From Novosphingobium ginsenosidimutans (GTDB lineage: Bacteria > Pseudomonadota > Alphaproteobacteria > Sphingomonadales > Sphingomonadaceae), in NCBI RefSeq assembly GCF_007954425.1, contig NZ_CP042345.1, forward strand, positions 682,001 through 746,000: a DNA stretch of 64,000 bases, read 5' to 3'. A model generated the notes under the pieces. The model saw nothing but the letters and a program-made list of their open reading frames with translations, was not told the DNA's origin and searched no databases. Positions within the stretch are counted from its first letter, which is position 1. Each line of letters opens with the position of its first letter. Shown in pieces: positions 17,450 to 31,790 of this stretch. The position numbers and the translations under genes were made by a program.

Positions 17450-18621
17450 TCCGAAACGATCTGCGCCGTTTCCCCATCGAGCGCAATCCGGAAGCGCGGC
17501 GCCGGAACGCCACCAAAGGTGCTGAGGACCAATTCCGGCTGTTCGGCAACGCTGCGCCCCTTGAGGCCCCAGTTGTCGACGAAGCCGGCCACCTCAAGGT
17601 TATCCATCACCCACCAGCTATAGGTCTGGACCGGCTCTTCGGCCGGATTGGGCGCAACCAGCCCTGTGCCGTTGAGCGGGCGCCACGGCCCGGCAAGACG
17701 GTCGGCGACCATGCCGTAGAGCCCGTTCGGCCCGGTTGGTCCCGAAGGGTCAAAGGTGCGCCGCTGGGTTGACCAGAACAGGTAATAGCGCCCGTCCCGA
17801 ACTCGCAGCACCGGCCGCTCCAGCTCGTTGTTGACGCCATTGGCGCTAACCAGCGGCGGTAGCAGAGACCAGCCATTAAGGTCATTTCCAGTAGCGCGAG
17901 CCAGGCCGACGACCCCGTTGAAGGCGGATTCCGCCGCGGCATCGGAAGCCGTGAACAGCAGATAATGCGCCCCATCGGCCGGATCACGAAAATGGAAGGG
18001 ATCGCGAAAACCCTTGATGAAGCCCGGTTCGCCTACCGTCTGGTTGACGATGACATAGGTCTTGCCATCGGCGGCCAGGCTCTCAGCCGGTTCGCTCCAG
18101 CCGGTAACTCGAATGGAATCGGCCGACACTTCCAGCTTGCCGCTGGTCTGGAACAGGCGCTGCTCGAAGCTGCGACCGCTATCACCGCGCCGGCCCGTGG
18201 CCGTGTAGAACAGGGTCACTCGTCCACTTGCAGCGTCATAGACGGTCGAGCCGGCCCATTCGCGCGAGCCAGGATTGAGATCTTCGGGCAGGAGATAGCC
18301 GCAATCGCGCCAGGTGCCGCCGCGCTCCAGCATCAGCCGCAGCCGGGCAATGTCGTGGCGCAGATCGGGATGAATGTCGCGCGGCGCGCACATGACAACC
18401 CACGGCGTCCAGCCGCCGAGTACGACAGTCGCACCTTGCAGCGTTTCGAACGGCCAGGAATCCCATAGCTGGTAGCCTGGCAGGGCATCATGCAGATCAT
18501 CCGGCCCGATCACGGGAATGCTGCGCACCTGCTGCCCGCCAATGGCGGCAACAGCCTGCCGCGACCAGGCAGTGGTAACGCGCGTAACGGTCGTAGAATC
18601 TGGCACCCGATACCCCGGCAT
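17446..18621 (-). CDS. Glycoside hydrolase family 68 (levansucrase/invertase-like)
   Basis: 391-residue five-blade beta-propeller enzyme acting on sucrose-type fructosides. The catalytic triad is visible: nucleophile Asp54 in LWDSWP, transition-state Asp207 in GFRDPFHF, and acid/base Glu268 in NNELERP. EWAGSTVYD near 121-129 matches the conserved substrate-binding EWSGS block. No signal peptide is seen; Zymomonas, in the same order, also has GH68 enzymes without one. In the cytosol it would split imported sucrose into glucose and fructose, and levan synthesis is possible if it leaves the cell. An operator lies 55 bases upstream. The exact start is not certain. Confidence 0.88.
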   Translation of the reverse strand: MPGYRVPDSTTVTRVTTAWSRQAVAAIGGQQVRSIPVIGPDDLHDALPGYQLWDSWPFETLQGATVVLGGWTPWVVMCAPRDIHPDLRHDIARLRLMLERGGTWRDCGYLLPEDLNPGSREWAGSTVYDAASGRVTLFYTATGRRGDSGRSFEQRLFQTSGKLEVSADSIRVTGWSEPAESLAADGKTYVIVNQTVGEPGFIKGFRDPFHFRDPADGAHYLLFTASDAAAESAFNGVVGLARATGNDLNGWSLLPPLVSANGVNNELERPVLRVRDGRYYLFWSTQRRTFDPSGPTGPNGLYGMVADRLAGPWRPLNGTGLVAPNPAEEPVQTYSWWVMDNLEVAGFVDNWGLKGRSVAEQPELVLSTFGGVPAPRFRIALDGETAQIVSE

Positions 18622-18675
18622 TGGTTTTGGGACAGGACCTGCCTGCCACCCTTGGGGCCGTTGCTATCCGAAACG

Positions 18676-18687
18676 GCAATCGATTGC
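18676..18687. promoter_or_regulatory. LacI-type operator 3 (GH68-fructokinase operon)
   Basis: GCAATCGATTGC, identical over 12 bases to operator 2, 55 bases upstream of the GH68 start in the gap after galK. It implies that GH68 and the fructokinase have their own LacI-controlled promoter although galK lies just upstream. Confidence 0.77.
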
Positions 18688-18730
18688 AAAATGTAATTCG
18701 TGACGATTTCGGATTATTCGCCGATGCGCG

Positions 18731-22905
<4,175 letters not shown>

Positions 22906-22922
<17 letters not shown>

Positions 22923-24270
22923 CTGCGCTTCCCCGCCCTTCCTTGATCCGCCAGACCGCGATCGCGGCCAGCAGCATGCAGACGCCCGACACGCGCAGCA
23001 CATTGCGCGCATCGCCGCCTAGCAGCGGTTCATAAGCGAAGGTCATCGTGCCCGCAAAGACCAGCATCGGCACGCAGATGAACATGTTGAAGATCCCCAT
23101 GTAGACCCCGGTCCGCTCGGGCGGGATCGTATCCGCAAGGATGATATAGGGATTGCCCATGATCGAGCCCCAGCCCAGCCCGATCCCGATCGCAGCGACA
23201 AACAGCAGTTCCTTCACCCCGATCAGCGGCATGGCCAGCATCGCAAAGCCCGACAGCGTCAGGCAGAAGGCATGGAGCCGACCCGCCCCCACCCGCCGCG
23301 CCATCGGCGCCATGGCTAGCGCGGACACGAAGGCAATGAGGTTGAAGAAAGCCCCGATCTGGCCGTTGGTCAGCACCGCATCGCGATAGGCGGCGGTGCT
23401 GGCATCGGCGGTGCCATAGACCGAACGGCTGATCGAATTGGTGACGTAGCCCCAGTAACCCGACATCGCATACCACTGAAACAGGCTCATCCAGGCCATC
23501 GCCTTCATCGCCTTGGGCATCTCGCGCATCGCACTGACAATCTCGCCCAGGGTGGCGGCCGGGTTCTTTGGCAGGGCGGCAAGGCGGGCGCGCTCGGCGT
23601 CAGGCAGCTTCAGCTCAGGCACGCGCGTGATCGACCACAAGATCGTGCCAAGCGAGAGAACGGCCCCGATCCAGAACGAAACGAGAGTGAAAGTCGGGAT
23701 GCCGCCACCTGCCGTCGCATCCTTGCTGAGCCCGAACCAGGTCACCAGCAGCGTGGGGCTGAGATAGGCGAGACACTGGGCCAGGCCGGTAAAGGCGCTC
23801 TGGCTCAGGAAGCCGAAGCCGCGTTGATCAGCCTCCAGCCGGTCATTCACATAAGCCCGATAGGGCTCCATCGTCACGTTGTTGCCGACATCAAGCAGAA
23901 ACAGCAGTGAAAAGGCCATCAGCACCGAGGCCGAGAGCGGCATCAGGAACAAGCCCAGTGCGCACATCACCGCACCCGCCAGGAAATACGGCGTGCGCCG
24001 CCCCCAGCGCGAAGCGGTCCGGTCGCTCAGCGAGCCGATGATCGGCTGGACGATCAACCCGGTCAAAGGCCCGGCGATGCCGAGCCAGGCGAAGTTCTTT
24101 TCCTCAGCCCCCAGGTAACCCCAGATCGGCGACATATTGGCCTGTTGCAGGCCGAAGCTGAATTGCAGCCCCAGGAAGCCAAGGTTCATCTGCAGGATCT
24201 GCGCCACGCTCAACTGCGGGCGCGGTCCGGCGTAGGCGCTGCTTGCGGCGGGTATCGTGGCTGCAGTCAT
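22906..24270 (-). CDS. MFS sugar transporter, SLC45/GPH-like
   Basis: 454-residue permease with about 12 TM segments. The N-terminal block LGLQFSFGLQQANMSPIW and the GSLSDRTASRWGRRTPYF loop (RWGRR/RPY) are the marks of the SLC45/sucrose-type GPH transporters. It should bring the di- or trisaccharide across the inner membrane with protons, after passage through the TonB receptor. The ATG at 24270 follows GAGGGGATTGG. Operator 4 lies 76 bases upstream, making it the first gene of the transporter-GH36-galT-galK unit. Confidence 0.88.
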
Positions 24271-24345
24271 CGATCCAATCCCCTCGTCGCGATGCCTTTG
24301 GCACCTGTCGCAGCCCGGTCTAGGCCCTGCGACGCAACTCCGCAA

Positions 24346-24355
24346 CAATCGATTG
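24346..24355. promoter_or_regulatory. LacI-type operator 4 (transporter-GH36-galT-galK operon)
   Basis: CAATCGATTG, the fourth copy of the palindrome in this locus, in the 95-base gap between the sugar transporter start and the antiporter stop codon. Confidence 0.75.
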
Positions 24356-24365
24356 CAATGCCGCT

Positions 24366-25613
24366 TTACAGCCGTCCTTCCGCCCGCGCCCGACGGCCAT
24401 AGAGCGCTTCGAACAGCGGCGAGGCCATCAGCGTGGTAACGATCGCCATGACCACCATCATCGCGAACAGCGCAGGGGTGATGATCCCGCGTTGCAGCCC
24501 GATGTTGATCACGATCAGCTCCATCAGCCCGCGCGCGTTCATAAGCGCGCCGATCCCCGAAGCCGTGGCGTGGTCCTGCCCGGACAGGCGGGCGGCAAGG
24601 TAGCAGGCACCGCCCTTGGCCGCGATCGACAGCACCAGGATCAGCGCTGCGACCGCCAGCAACGCCGGATCGCCCAGCAGCGTCAGTTCGGTGTGAAGGC
24701 CTGAGTAGGTGAAGAAAAACGGCAGCAAAAGCACGACGGTGACCGGCTCCAGCTTCTCACGGATTGCCGCGGTCAGGCGTCCGCGCGGCATGGCCGTACC
24801 GAGCAGGAAACCGCCGAACACGGCATGGATTCCGACCGCGTCCATCGCCCAGGCGCAGAGCAGGTAAAGGATCAGGACAATGGCCAGCAGCGTCTCATCC
24901 ATGCCGGTCACCTCGATCCGGCGATTCAGCACCATCAGCAGTCGTGGGGCGAACAGGATCATGAACAGCGCAAAGGTAAAGCCGCCACCAATCGCCAGCA
25001 CCGCGACCTGCGGCCCGTCACCAAAGCTGGCGAGGACCAGCGCGATCAGGACCCAGGCGCCAGCATCGTCGATCGCCCCGGCCGATAGCGACAGGGTGCC
25101 CAGCGCAGTGCCCGACAGGCCGCGTTCATGGATGATCCGCGCCAGCATCGGAAAGGCGGTGATCGCGATCGCCGCGCCCATGAACAGCGTGGCTTCGAAC
25201 TGGCTGACTTCGGGGGTGAACAGATCACCGTGGTTGAGCAGCCAAGGAGCAATGGCCACGGCCACGGCAAAAGGAGCCGCCATACCCGCCAAAGATACTG
25301 CCGCCGCGCCCTTGGCACCCTTGAAGAACTCTTCGCGATCAAACCCCAGCCCGACCAGGAACATGTAGAGCCCCACCCCGAACTGGGCGATCACGAACAG
25401 GATCGGTTTGGATTCTTTGGGGAAGAGGAAGCCCTGGACTTCGGGCGCGAGTGCCCCGAACAGGCTGGGACCCAGCAGGACCCCTGCGATCATCTCTCCC
25501 ACCACGCGCGGCTGGCCGAACCAGCGCTGCGCGGCTGTGCCGACGAGGCGGCAGGTGACCAGGATCACTGCCACTTGCAGGAAGAAGGCGATGGAAAGCT
25601 GCGTCGGGGTCAT
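24366..25613 (-). CDS. Cation:proton antiporter (CPA2/Kef-type)
   Basis: 415-residue membrane antiporter core without a C-terminal RCK/TrkA-N domain. Seen: QPRVVGEMIAGVLLGPSLFG (about 33-52), the classical first signature of the family, then 10-12 hydrophobic segments with SAGAIDDAGAWVL, where the Asp pair is the ion-binding motif, and DAVGIHAVFGGFLLG. It exchanges Na+ or K+ for protons at the inner membrane. Nine bases separate it from the PEP carboxylase-like gene, so it appears to be the last gene of the zwf operon. Its link to sugar catabolism is unexplained. Confidence 0.85.
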   Translation of the reverse strand: MTPTQLSIAFFLQVAVILVTCRLVGTAAQRWFGQPRVVGEMIAGVLLGPSLFGALAPEVQGFLFPKESKPILFVIAQFGVGLYMFLVGLGFDREEFFKGAKGAAAVSLAGMAAPFAVAVAIAPWLLNHGDLFTPEVSQFEATLFMGAAIAITAFPMLARIIHERGLSGTALGTLSLSAGAIDDAGAWVLIALVLASFGDGPQVAVLAIGGGFTFALFMILFAPRLLMVLNRRIEVTGMDETLLAIVLILYLLCAWAMDAVGIHAVFGGFLLGTAMPRGRLTAAIREKLEPVTVVLLLPFFFTYSGLHTELTLLGDPALLAVAALILVLSIAAKGGACYLAARLSGQDHATASGIGALMNARGLMELIVINIGLQRGIITPALFAMMVVMAIVTTLMASPLFEALYGRRARAEGRL

Positions 25614-25622
25614 TCAGGCTCC

Positions 25623-28397
25623 CTAGCCGTGCGCGCCGAACTGGTTGGCAATTGCCGTGGTGATACGCAGGACCAGCGCATGAGCAGCGGCAATCGGTTC
25701 GATATTATCACGGTGGATCGCGCCATAGCCGACTGCGCCCTCGTCGGGATAGTCGCTCGGCTCACTGACCGCGAAATCGTCCACACCCGGTGCGCTGGCC
25801 GGGAAAGCACGGCGCAGCTGGGCGAGAGCCTCGTCGATCCGCAAGGTGAAGACCATCTCCAGCACGTCATCGCGGCTGATGTCGTTGGCGCGGCTGAAGG
25901 TCGGCACCGAGACGGCGCGGATGAACATGTGCTGGAACAGGGCAAGGCGCAGCGCCTGGAGCACGCCCAGTTCGCGCCGCACCTGCTCGCGGCCTGCCAG
26001 CGGGGCCTCATCCGGGATCAGCGCTAACAGCTTGTGCAGCTTGAGCGCATCAACCCGGAGGCGCGAGGCAAAGCGGCGATAGACCCCCGTGCGGTCATCC
26101 TTGGTAAGATATTCGGCCAGCGCCAGACAGGCATCGGCAATGCCCTCCTCGTCGCCGCGATAGGGGCGGCTGGCCCAATAGGCCGAATTGAACAGCTCGC
26201 CATAAGCGGCAACGGTCTTGATTGAGGCGAGCGAGTTGGCTGCCCGCACCAGCCGCACCAGTTGTCGACCGCGGTGGCTATCGCGCAGCAGCGCGGCGAT
26301 CGCTTCGTAATTCCCGTCTGCCGCCGTGCCGAAGCCCGCGATCACGTTGACCGGGTAGCCCAGCTGCTGGAGCACGGCATTGTGCGGGATGGCGCGGATC
26401 TGGCGCAGGCTCATCGTCCGGTCGGCGGCAAGATCCGACTGGCGGCGGCTCTTGCGGCTGCCGGTCTCGTTGAGCAGGCCGAGGCCAAAGGCCGTGACCG
26501 CGCGGGCATAGGTTGCGCTGGCCAGATAGCCCTGCTGCACGCGGCGGATCGCACGGTAGAAGTCGAGGGAAAGGTCGGTGCGGCGGTAGAACGGATCGGG
26601 CGCCGCATCGGGATCGGCCTGGGCCGGTGCCAGCTCGGCAAAGCGGGTCAGCGTGGCATAGGCCAGCTCGGGCGTCCCGAAGAACAGGTAGCCATCGCCG
26701 CCCTGGAAGCTCACTTCGGGCTCCAGCGCGATCCCGGCCCGCACGAACCGCCGCCGCGCCCAGGGTGATAGCGGCCACTCCAGCCGGTCAGCAAAGCTGG
26801 TCGGATGGGCGCCGCGGCCCATCGATTCGCCGTGGGTGTTGAAGATCAGCGCGGCAACGTCGGTCAGGCCATTGGCTGCCATCGCTTCGGACAGCCGGCC
26901 TTGCAGCCGTTCGATCGCCAGGGCAGCCGGGATCTGCCCGACAAAGCGGCCGGCATCCGAAAAGCCGGTCTGGATCGACACCCGCCCGCGGCGGCGGGCA
27001 TAGGCCTGGTAATGCGGCTCCGACAGTACGGCATCAAGGAACCGCCCGCCATGCTCTAGCGCCGACTCCGTTTCGAACAATGGCGAGACATCGACCTTGT
27101 CGGCCACCCCGAAAAGCTCGGCGAAATAGAGCGCGGCCAGCACCGTGGTCGGCTGCTCGCATTCCGCCACCAGCATTCTGATCGGCGTATCGGCATCTAT
27201 GTGGTGCAGGATCTGCGCGATCAGCAGGAACTGGCGGACTGCTGTGCTGTTCTCAATCGCCAGCGCGGCCATGTTGGCACGCAGCGGCTTTACCGCACCC
27301 AACAGCTCACGCAGCCGCACCAACGCGGCCTGGCTGGCTAGGTCCAGCTTGCCATCGGGATCGATCCGGCGGCGGATCGCGTTCTGCAGCTGGCTGGCGT
27401 TCACCCGGAAGTGGATCCAGCCCATGCCAAGGCCATCCGCGCGCATCGCCGCGACGACGCGCAGCAAGGACTCGGCCGTATCGTCATCAGCTGTCGCCGC
27501 GCGTTGTTCCAGCGCGGCAATCGTACCGGTCAGACTGGTCAGCTTGTCCGGATCATCGGCAGTAAAGGCATTGGCTGCGGCGGAGAGCGCGGCGGGAGCT
27601 GACAGGTCTGCTGCAAAGACGGCAGCTTGCCCTGCGGCATAGGCCGAAGCGCGCGAAAGCTGCTGCGCAAGATCGGGCGCGACCGGCTCCAGCGCCGCCG
27701 CATAGCCCGCCAACCGCTGGGCCTTTTCCGACAGGCGGTAGCGCAGCGAAGTCGCCCAGGTGATGTCGGTGCGGCCATCCATGTCATAGCCGACCCAGCT
27801 CGCCAGCCGCAGTGGCACTGGCGACAGCGAACGCCACTGATCGGGCCAGCGTTTCCGCGCCGCCGCAAACAGCAGGCCGGTGATCCGATCGCGCGCATTC
27901 TGGGCGCGGGCCAGCGCCTCCATGGCCTGGGCATGTTCGCTGTCGAGCGTGATCGGCTCGCGCACCGAAGAGGCAACGCAGGTAGTCGCTTCGCCGATGG
28001 TTTCTGCCGAGGCCGAAGCCGCAACCGCTTCACCTTGAGCGCGGGAGAGCAGGAAGGTCGGGTGTGCGGTGAACACCACGTGGGCCAGCGGCTTGGCCCA
28101 GCGCGCGGCGAAGGCGGGAAAGTCGGCTTCCTCGCCGGCCAGCCGGGCAATGCTGGCGTCGTTTACCGTGGGATCGACCGGCCCGGCCAATCGCGCGAGC
28201 CGCGTCGCCCGGGCTTGCAGGCCCTGGCATTCCAGTTCGGCCACCAGGCCTTCGAGCTCGCCCAGCGTCAACTGGCCGCTTTCAAGCTCGCGCGACAGCT
28301 CCAGCCCAAGCTGGAATACCGGATTGAACAGCGGCGTTTCGGCCGTGCGAACGTGCAGCTCTTGTAGCCGCCGGTCGAGCTCGGCCAGCCGGTTCAT
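25623..28397 (-). CDS. ppc: Phosphoenolpyruvate carboxylase-like protein (divergent)
   Basis: 924-residue protein of the PEPC superfamily, which carboxylates PEP to oxaloacetate. Kept: TAHPT near residue 115, HFRVNAS, SPLFET, GFSD, a His-Gly and a GRG in NTHGESMGRGAHP, GSRKSRR and LRQIRAIPHN. Changed relative to the E. coli enzyme: TAHPTE reads TAHPTF, the lysine of SDSAKD is Arg (SDAGR), the Gly-rich loop HGRGGSIGRGG is two residues shorter and lacks its first Arg, and the usual C-terminal NTG is absent. Whether it carboxylates PEP is therefore open. Overlaps eda by 4 bases, in the middle of the Entner-Doudoroff operon. Confidence 0.8.
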   Translation of the reverse strand: MNRLAELDRRLQELHVRTAETPLFNPVFQLGLELSRELESGQLTLGELEGLVAELECQGLQARATRLARLAGPVDPTVNDASIARLAGEEADFPAFAARWAKPLAHVVFTAHPTFLLSRAQGEAVAASASAETIGEATTCVASSVREPITLDSEHAQAMEALARAQNARDRITGLLFAAARKRWPDQWRSLSPVPLRLASWVGYDMDGRTDITWATSLRYRLSEKAQRLAGYAAALEPVAPDLAQQLSRASAYAAGQAAVFAADLSAPAALSAAANAFTADDPDKLTSLTGTIAALEQRAATADDDTAESLLRVVAAMRADGLGMGWIHFRVNASQLQNAIRRRIDPDGKLDLASQAALVRLRELLGAVKPLRANMAALAIENSTAVRQFLLIAQILHHIDADTPIRMLVAECEQPTTVLAALYFAELFGVADKVDVSPLFETESALEHGGRFLDAVLSEPHYQAYARRRGRVSIQTGFSDAGRFVGQIPAALAIERLQGRLSEAMAANGLTDVAALIFNTHGESMGRGAHPTSFADRLEWPLSPWARRRFVRAGIALEPEVSFQGGDGYLFFGTPELAYATLTRFAELAPAQADPDAAPDPFYRRTDLSLDFYRAIRRVQQGYLASATYARAVTAFGLGLLNETGSRKSRRQSDLAADRTMSLRQIRAIPHNAVLQQLGYPVNVIAGFGTAADGNYEAIAALLRDSHRGRQLVRLVRAANSLASIKTVAAYGELFNSAYWASRPYRGDEEGIADACLALAEYLTKDDRTGVYRRFASRLRVDALKLHKLLALIPDEAPLAGREQVRRELGVLQALRLALFQHMFIRAVSVPTFSRANDISRDDVLEMVFTLRIDEALAQLRRAFPASAPGVDDFAVSEPSDYPDEGAVGYGAIHRDNIEPIAAAHALVLRITTAIANQFGAHG

Positions 28398-29008
28398 CGC
28401 GCCAGCGCAGCGGCGGAGCGGGCGGCGGCCTCGATCGCCGCCACGTTGGGCTCACCCTTACCGACCAGCCAGGAACCGCCGCAGCACAGCACGGCATCGA
28501 GCGCGAGCCAATCTGCTGCAGTGGTCGCAGTGATCCCGCCCGTGGGGCAGAATCGAACCGAACCGAACGGAGCCGAGATCGCCTTCAGCGCCGGAATGCC
28601 GCCATTGGCCTCGGCCGGGAAGAATTTGAACCGGTCCAGCCCAAGATCAAGCCCGCGCATGATGTCGGACGGGGTGGCGATCCCGGGCAGAAACGGCACC
28701 TTGGCCGCTTCGGCCGCGCGGGCCAGCGGCTTGGTCAGGCCCGGCGAAACGATGAATTCACTCCCCGCCGAAAGCGCATCGTCGAGCGCGTACTCGTTGA
28801 GCACGGTGCCCGCGCCGACCAGGGCGCCCGGCACCGTCTTCATTGCCCGGATCACGTCGAGCGCAGCGGCAGTCCGCAAGGTCACTTCGAGCACGGGCAG
28901 GCCGCCACGCACCAGCGCTTCGGCAACCGGCACGGCGTGGGCCGCATCCTCGATCACCAGGACCGGGATGACCGGGGCAAGACGCATGACCTCTTCGATC
29001 GATTTCAT
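28394..29008 (-). CDS. eda: KDPG aldolase (2-dehydro-3-deoxyphosphogluconate aldolase)
   Basis: 204-residue class I aldolase splitting KDPG to pyruvate and glyceraldehyde-3-phosphate, the last step of the Entner-Doudoroff pathway. The Schiff-base lysine is in RFKFFPAE (about residue 125), the general base Glu in VLEVTLRT (about 42), and GAGTVLN and PTGGI bind phosphate. Length is normal. Overlaps both glk and ppc-like genes by 4 bases, so tight translational coupling is likely. Confidence 0.96.
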   Translation of the reverse strand: MKSIEEVMRLAPVIPVLVIEDAAHAVPVAEALVRGGLPVLEVTLRTAAALDVIRAMKTVPGALVGAGTVLNEYALDDALSAGSEFIVSPGLTKPLARAAEAAKVPFLPGIATPSDIMRGLDLGLDRFKFFPAEANGGIPALKAISAPFGSVRFCPTGGITATTAADWLALDAVLCCGGSWLVGKGEPNVAAIEAAARSAAALAR

Positions 29009-29976
29009 GACAGATGTTCCGCTGCAAAGGCGGCCGCGGCTCCGTAGAGGCCGGGCTGGGGATGGGTGATGAGCTTGACCGGCAGGACCGCCATCAGTTC
29101 GCTGAAGCGCCCCTTGGCGCGAAACCGCTCGGCAAAACCGGAGCGCAGCAGGGTATCGCGAATCCGCAGGCCGAGCCCGCCAGCGATGACTACCCCGCTG
29201 GCCCCCTGGGCAAGGGCAATATCGCCTGCAACCGCACCCAGCGAGAGGCAGAACCGGTCAACCGCAGCGGCAGCCAGGCTGTCCTCGCCCGACAGGCCAA
29301 GCTGCCACAGCGTCTTGTCATCGCTCGGTTGGATCGCGCGGCCTTCCATGCCGGCCAGCGCCTCGTAAATGTCGACCAGCCCCGGGCCAGACACCACGCG
29401 TTCGACCGAAACCCGGCGATAGCGCTGGCGCAGGCGGGCAAGGATCGCGTCCTCGATTGAATCGAGTGGCGCAAAGTCGATATGGCCACCCTCAGTCGGC
29501 TGGACGCGGTAGCCGCCCTGCCCGTCGCGCCAGATATGGGCGACGCCAAGGCCCGTACCGGGGCCGACAATTGAAAGGGTGCCGCTGGCGGGCAGGCTCT
29601 GATCAGGCCCGGTGAGGTGGACGAAATGCTCGGCCCCCGCGCGGGCCACAGCATGGCCGACCGCACCGAAATCGTTGACCACGGTGTAGCGGCTGGCGCC
29701 TAGTTTTTCAGGGATCAGCGCCGGGCGGATGATCCAGGGATTGTTGGTAAAGCGGATCACTTCGCCGCCAACCGGACCGGCCACGGCAATCGCCACGGCA
29801 TCGGGCAGGCTGCCGCCCTGCATCCGGGCAAAATCCTCCCAGGCGGTCTGGAAGCTGGCGTGATCGCGGGTATGCAGCGTCGCCGGTTCGCCCAGCGCAA
29901 TGCTGCCGTCCCCGGTCACCGTGGCCAGGGCAAAGCGCGCATGGGTTCCGCCGATATCGACTGTGACGAGCTGCAT
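29005..29976 (-). CDS. glk: Glucokinase
   Basis: 323-residue hexokinase-fold enzyme of the bacterial Glk (non-ROK) family, making glucose-6-phosphate. Seen: phosphate-1 motif VDIGGTHARFAL at the N-terminus, FTNNPWIIRP and VVNDFGAVGHAV for sugar binding with the catalytic Asp in VNDF, VGPGTGLGVAH, and the TEGGHIDFAP block. It shares one base with the edd stop and four with eda. It would phosphorylate glucose freed by the GH68 enzyme upstream in metabolism. Confidence 0.94.
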   Translation of the reverse strand: MQLVTVDIGGTHARFALATVTGDGSIALGEPATLHTRDHASFQTAWEDFARMQGGSLPDAVAIAVAGPVGGEVIRFTNNPWIIRPALIPEKLGASRYTVVNDFGAVGHAVARAGAEHFVHLTGPDQSLPASGTLSIVGPGTGLGVAHIWRDGQGGYRVQPTEGGHIDFAPLDSIEDAILARLRQRYRRVSVERVVSGPGLVDIYEALAGMEGRAIQPSDDKTLWQLGLSGEDSLAAAAVDRFCLSLGAVAGDIALAQGASGVVIAGGLGLRIRDTLLRSGFAERFRAKGRFSELMAVLPVKLITHPQPGLYGAAAAFAAEHLS

Positions 29977-31790
29977 CAGAGGCCGCCTTCGGCCAGCATC
30001 GCCGAACCGCCCTGCTCAGCGCCGTCGGCGAAGCGGCGGAACATGCCGAACAGCTCGCGGCCCATGCCCATGGCTTCGGCGGGCGGTGTGGCCGGTGCGC
30101 GGCCAGAGAGGTCGGCCAGCACTTCAAGACTGCCCGTATGGCCACACAGCCGCACGACATCACCGTCCTGGACAAGCGCCAGCGGGCCGCCGCCGAGCGC
30201 CTCGGGCGTAACGTGAATTGCCGCAGGGACCTTGCCCGAAGCGCCGCTCATCCGGCCATCGGTGACGAGAGCCACGCGGAAGCCCTTGTCCTGCAGCACG
30301 CCCAGCGGCGGGGTCAGCTTGTGAAGTTCGGGCATACCATTGGCGCGCGGCCCCTGGAAGCGGACGACCACGACCACATCGCGATCGAGTTCGCCGGCCT
30401 TGAACGCAGCCTGGACGCCGTCCTGGCTGTCAAACACGCGGCACGGCGCTTCGATCGTGTAGCGCTCGGGATCGACGGCAGACGTCTTGAAGGTCCCGCG
30501 CCCAAGGTTGCCGTTGACCAGCCGCATCCCGCCATCGGCCTGGAACGGCGCGCTGACCGGCGCAAGAATGGCCTCGTCGCCGCTGGCTTCAGGGGCGGGC
30601 TGCCAGGTCAGTGCTTCGCCATTGAGCACCGGCTCTTCGGCATAGGCGCCCATTCCGCCCTCGGCCACGGTCAGGACATCACCGTGGATCAGGCCGGCAC
30701 CCAGCAGCTCGCGCACGACATAGCCCATCCCGCCAGCGGCATGGAAATGGTTCACGTCGGCTGCGCCATTGGGATAGACCCGCGCGATCAGCGGCACGGC
30801 AGCGGACAACTCGTCCAGATCCTGCCAGTCCAGCTTGATGCCAGCGGCGCGGGCCATGGCCGGCAGGTGCAGCGCGTGGTTGGTGGAGCCGCCCGTTGCC
30901 AACAGGCCGACACAGGCGTTGACGATCGCCTTTTCGTCCACCACCCGCGCCATCGGGCGATAGTCTTGTCCCTCGCGGCCGATCTCGGCCAGGCGGTGCA
31001 CTGCCTTGCGGGTCAGCGCGGAGCGGAGCGGCGTATTGGGCGGAACGAAGGCCGCGCCGGGGACATGGAGTCCCATCAGCTCCATCATCATCTGGTTGGA
31101 ATTGGCCGTGCCATAGAAGGTGCACGTGCCAGGCGAGTGATAGCTGGCGCTCTCGCTTTCGAGCAGGTCGGCCCGCGTCGCCTTGCCCTCGGCATAGAGC
31201 TGGCGGACCTTCTGCTTTTCCTTGTTGGCCAGGCCCGATGGCATCGGCCCCGAAGGCACAAACACCGCCGGCAAGTAGCCGAAACGAAGCGCACCGATCA
31301 CCTGGCCGGGCACGATCTTGTCGCAGATCCCAAGGATCGCCATGCCATCGAACATCGCATGGCTCATCGCAACCGCAGTCGACAGCGCGATGACGTCGCG
31401 GCTGAACAGCGACAGCTCCATCCCATCCTGGCCCTGGGTCACGCCGTCGCACATCGCCGGAACGCCGCCCGCGACCTGCATGGTCGCACCGACTTCACGG
31501 GCGTACATCTTCATCGCCTCGGGATAGCGGCCATAAGGCTGATGGGCCGAGAGCATGTCATTGTAAGCGGTGACGATGGCAAGGTTCGCGCCGCGCCCGC
31601 TCTTGATCGCACCCTTGTCCTCCAGCGCCGCGGCGAAGCCGTGGGCGAGGTTAGAACAAGACAATGCATTCCGGTTGGGAAACCGCTCCGCCTCACGGTC
31701 CATCAGGTCGAGGTAGCGGCGGCGACTGTCAGCCGACTTTTCAATAATCCGCGCAGTGACGCGTTCGATCGCGGGGTGAAGATTACTCAT
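29976..31790 (-). CDS. edd: 6-phosphogluconate dehydratase
   Basis: 604-residue IlvD/Edd-family iron-sulfur dehydratase making KDPG from 6-phosphogluconate. The three Fe-S cysteines are visible in CSNLAHGF (about 45), [20 protein letters not shown] (about 115) and [11 protein letters not shown] (about 155). [14 protein letters not shown] and [16 protein letters not shown] are Edd hallmarks. It overlaps zwf by 8 bases and glk by one. Full length, no defect seen. Confidence 0.96.
   Translation of the reverse strand: MSNLHPAIERVTARIIEKSADSRRRYLDLMDREAERFPNRNALSCSNLAHGFAAALEDKGAIKSGRGANLAIVTAYNDMLSAHQPYGRYPEAMKMYAREVGATMQVAGGVPAMCDGVTQGQDGMELSLFSRDVIALSTAVAMSHAMFDGMAILGICDKIVPGQVIGALRFGYLPAVFVPSGPMPSGLANKEKQKVRQLYAEGKATRADLLESESASYHSPGTCTFYGTANSNQMMMELMGLHVPGAAFVPPNTPLRSALTRKAVHRLAEIGREGQDYRPMARVVDEKAIVNACVGLLATGGSTNHALHLPAMARAAGIKLDWQDLDELSAAVPLIARVYPNGAADVNHFHAAGGMGYVVRELLGAGLIHGDVLTVAEGGMGAYAEEPVLNGEALTWQPAPEASGDEAILAPVSAPFQADGGMRLVNGNLGRGTFKTSAVDPERYTIEAPCRVFDSQDGVQAAFKAGELDRDVVVVVRFQGPRANGMPELHKLTPPLGVLQDKGFRVALVTDGRMSGASGKVPAAIHVTPEALGGGPLALVQDGDVVRLCGHTGSLEVLADLSGRAPATPPAEAMGMGRELFGMFRRFADGAEQGGSAMLAEGGL

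Noticed and set aside
25689..25702. CAATCGGTTCGAT near the end of the ppc-like gene as another LacI operator
   Set aside because: It is not palindromic and lies inside coding sequence.
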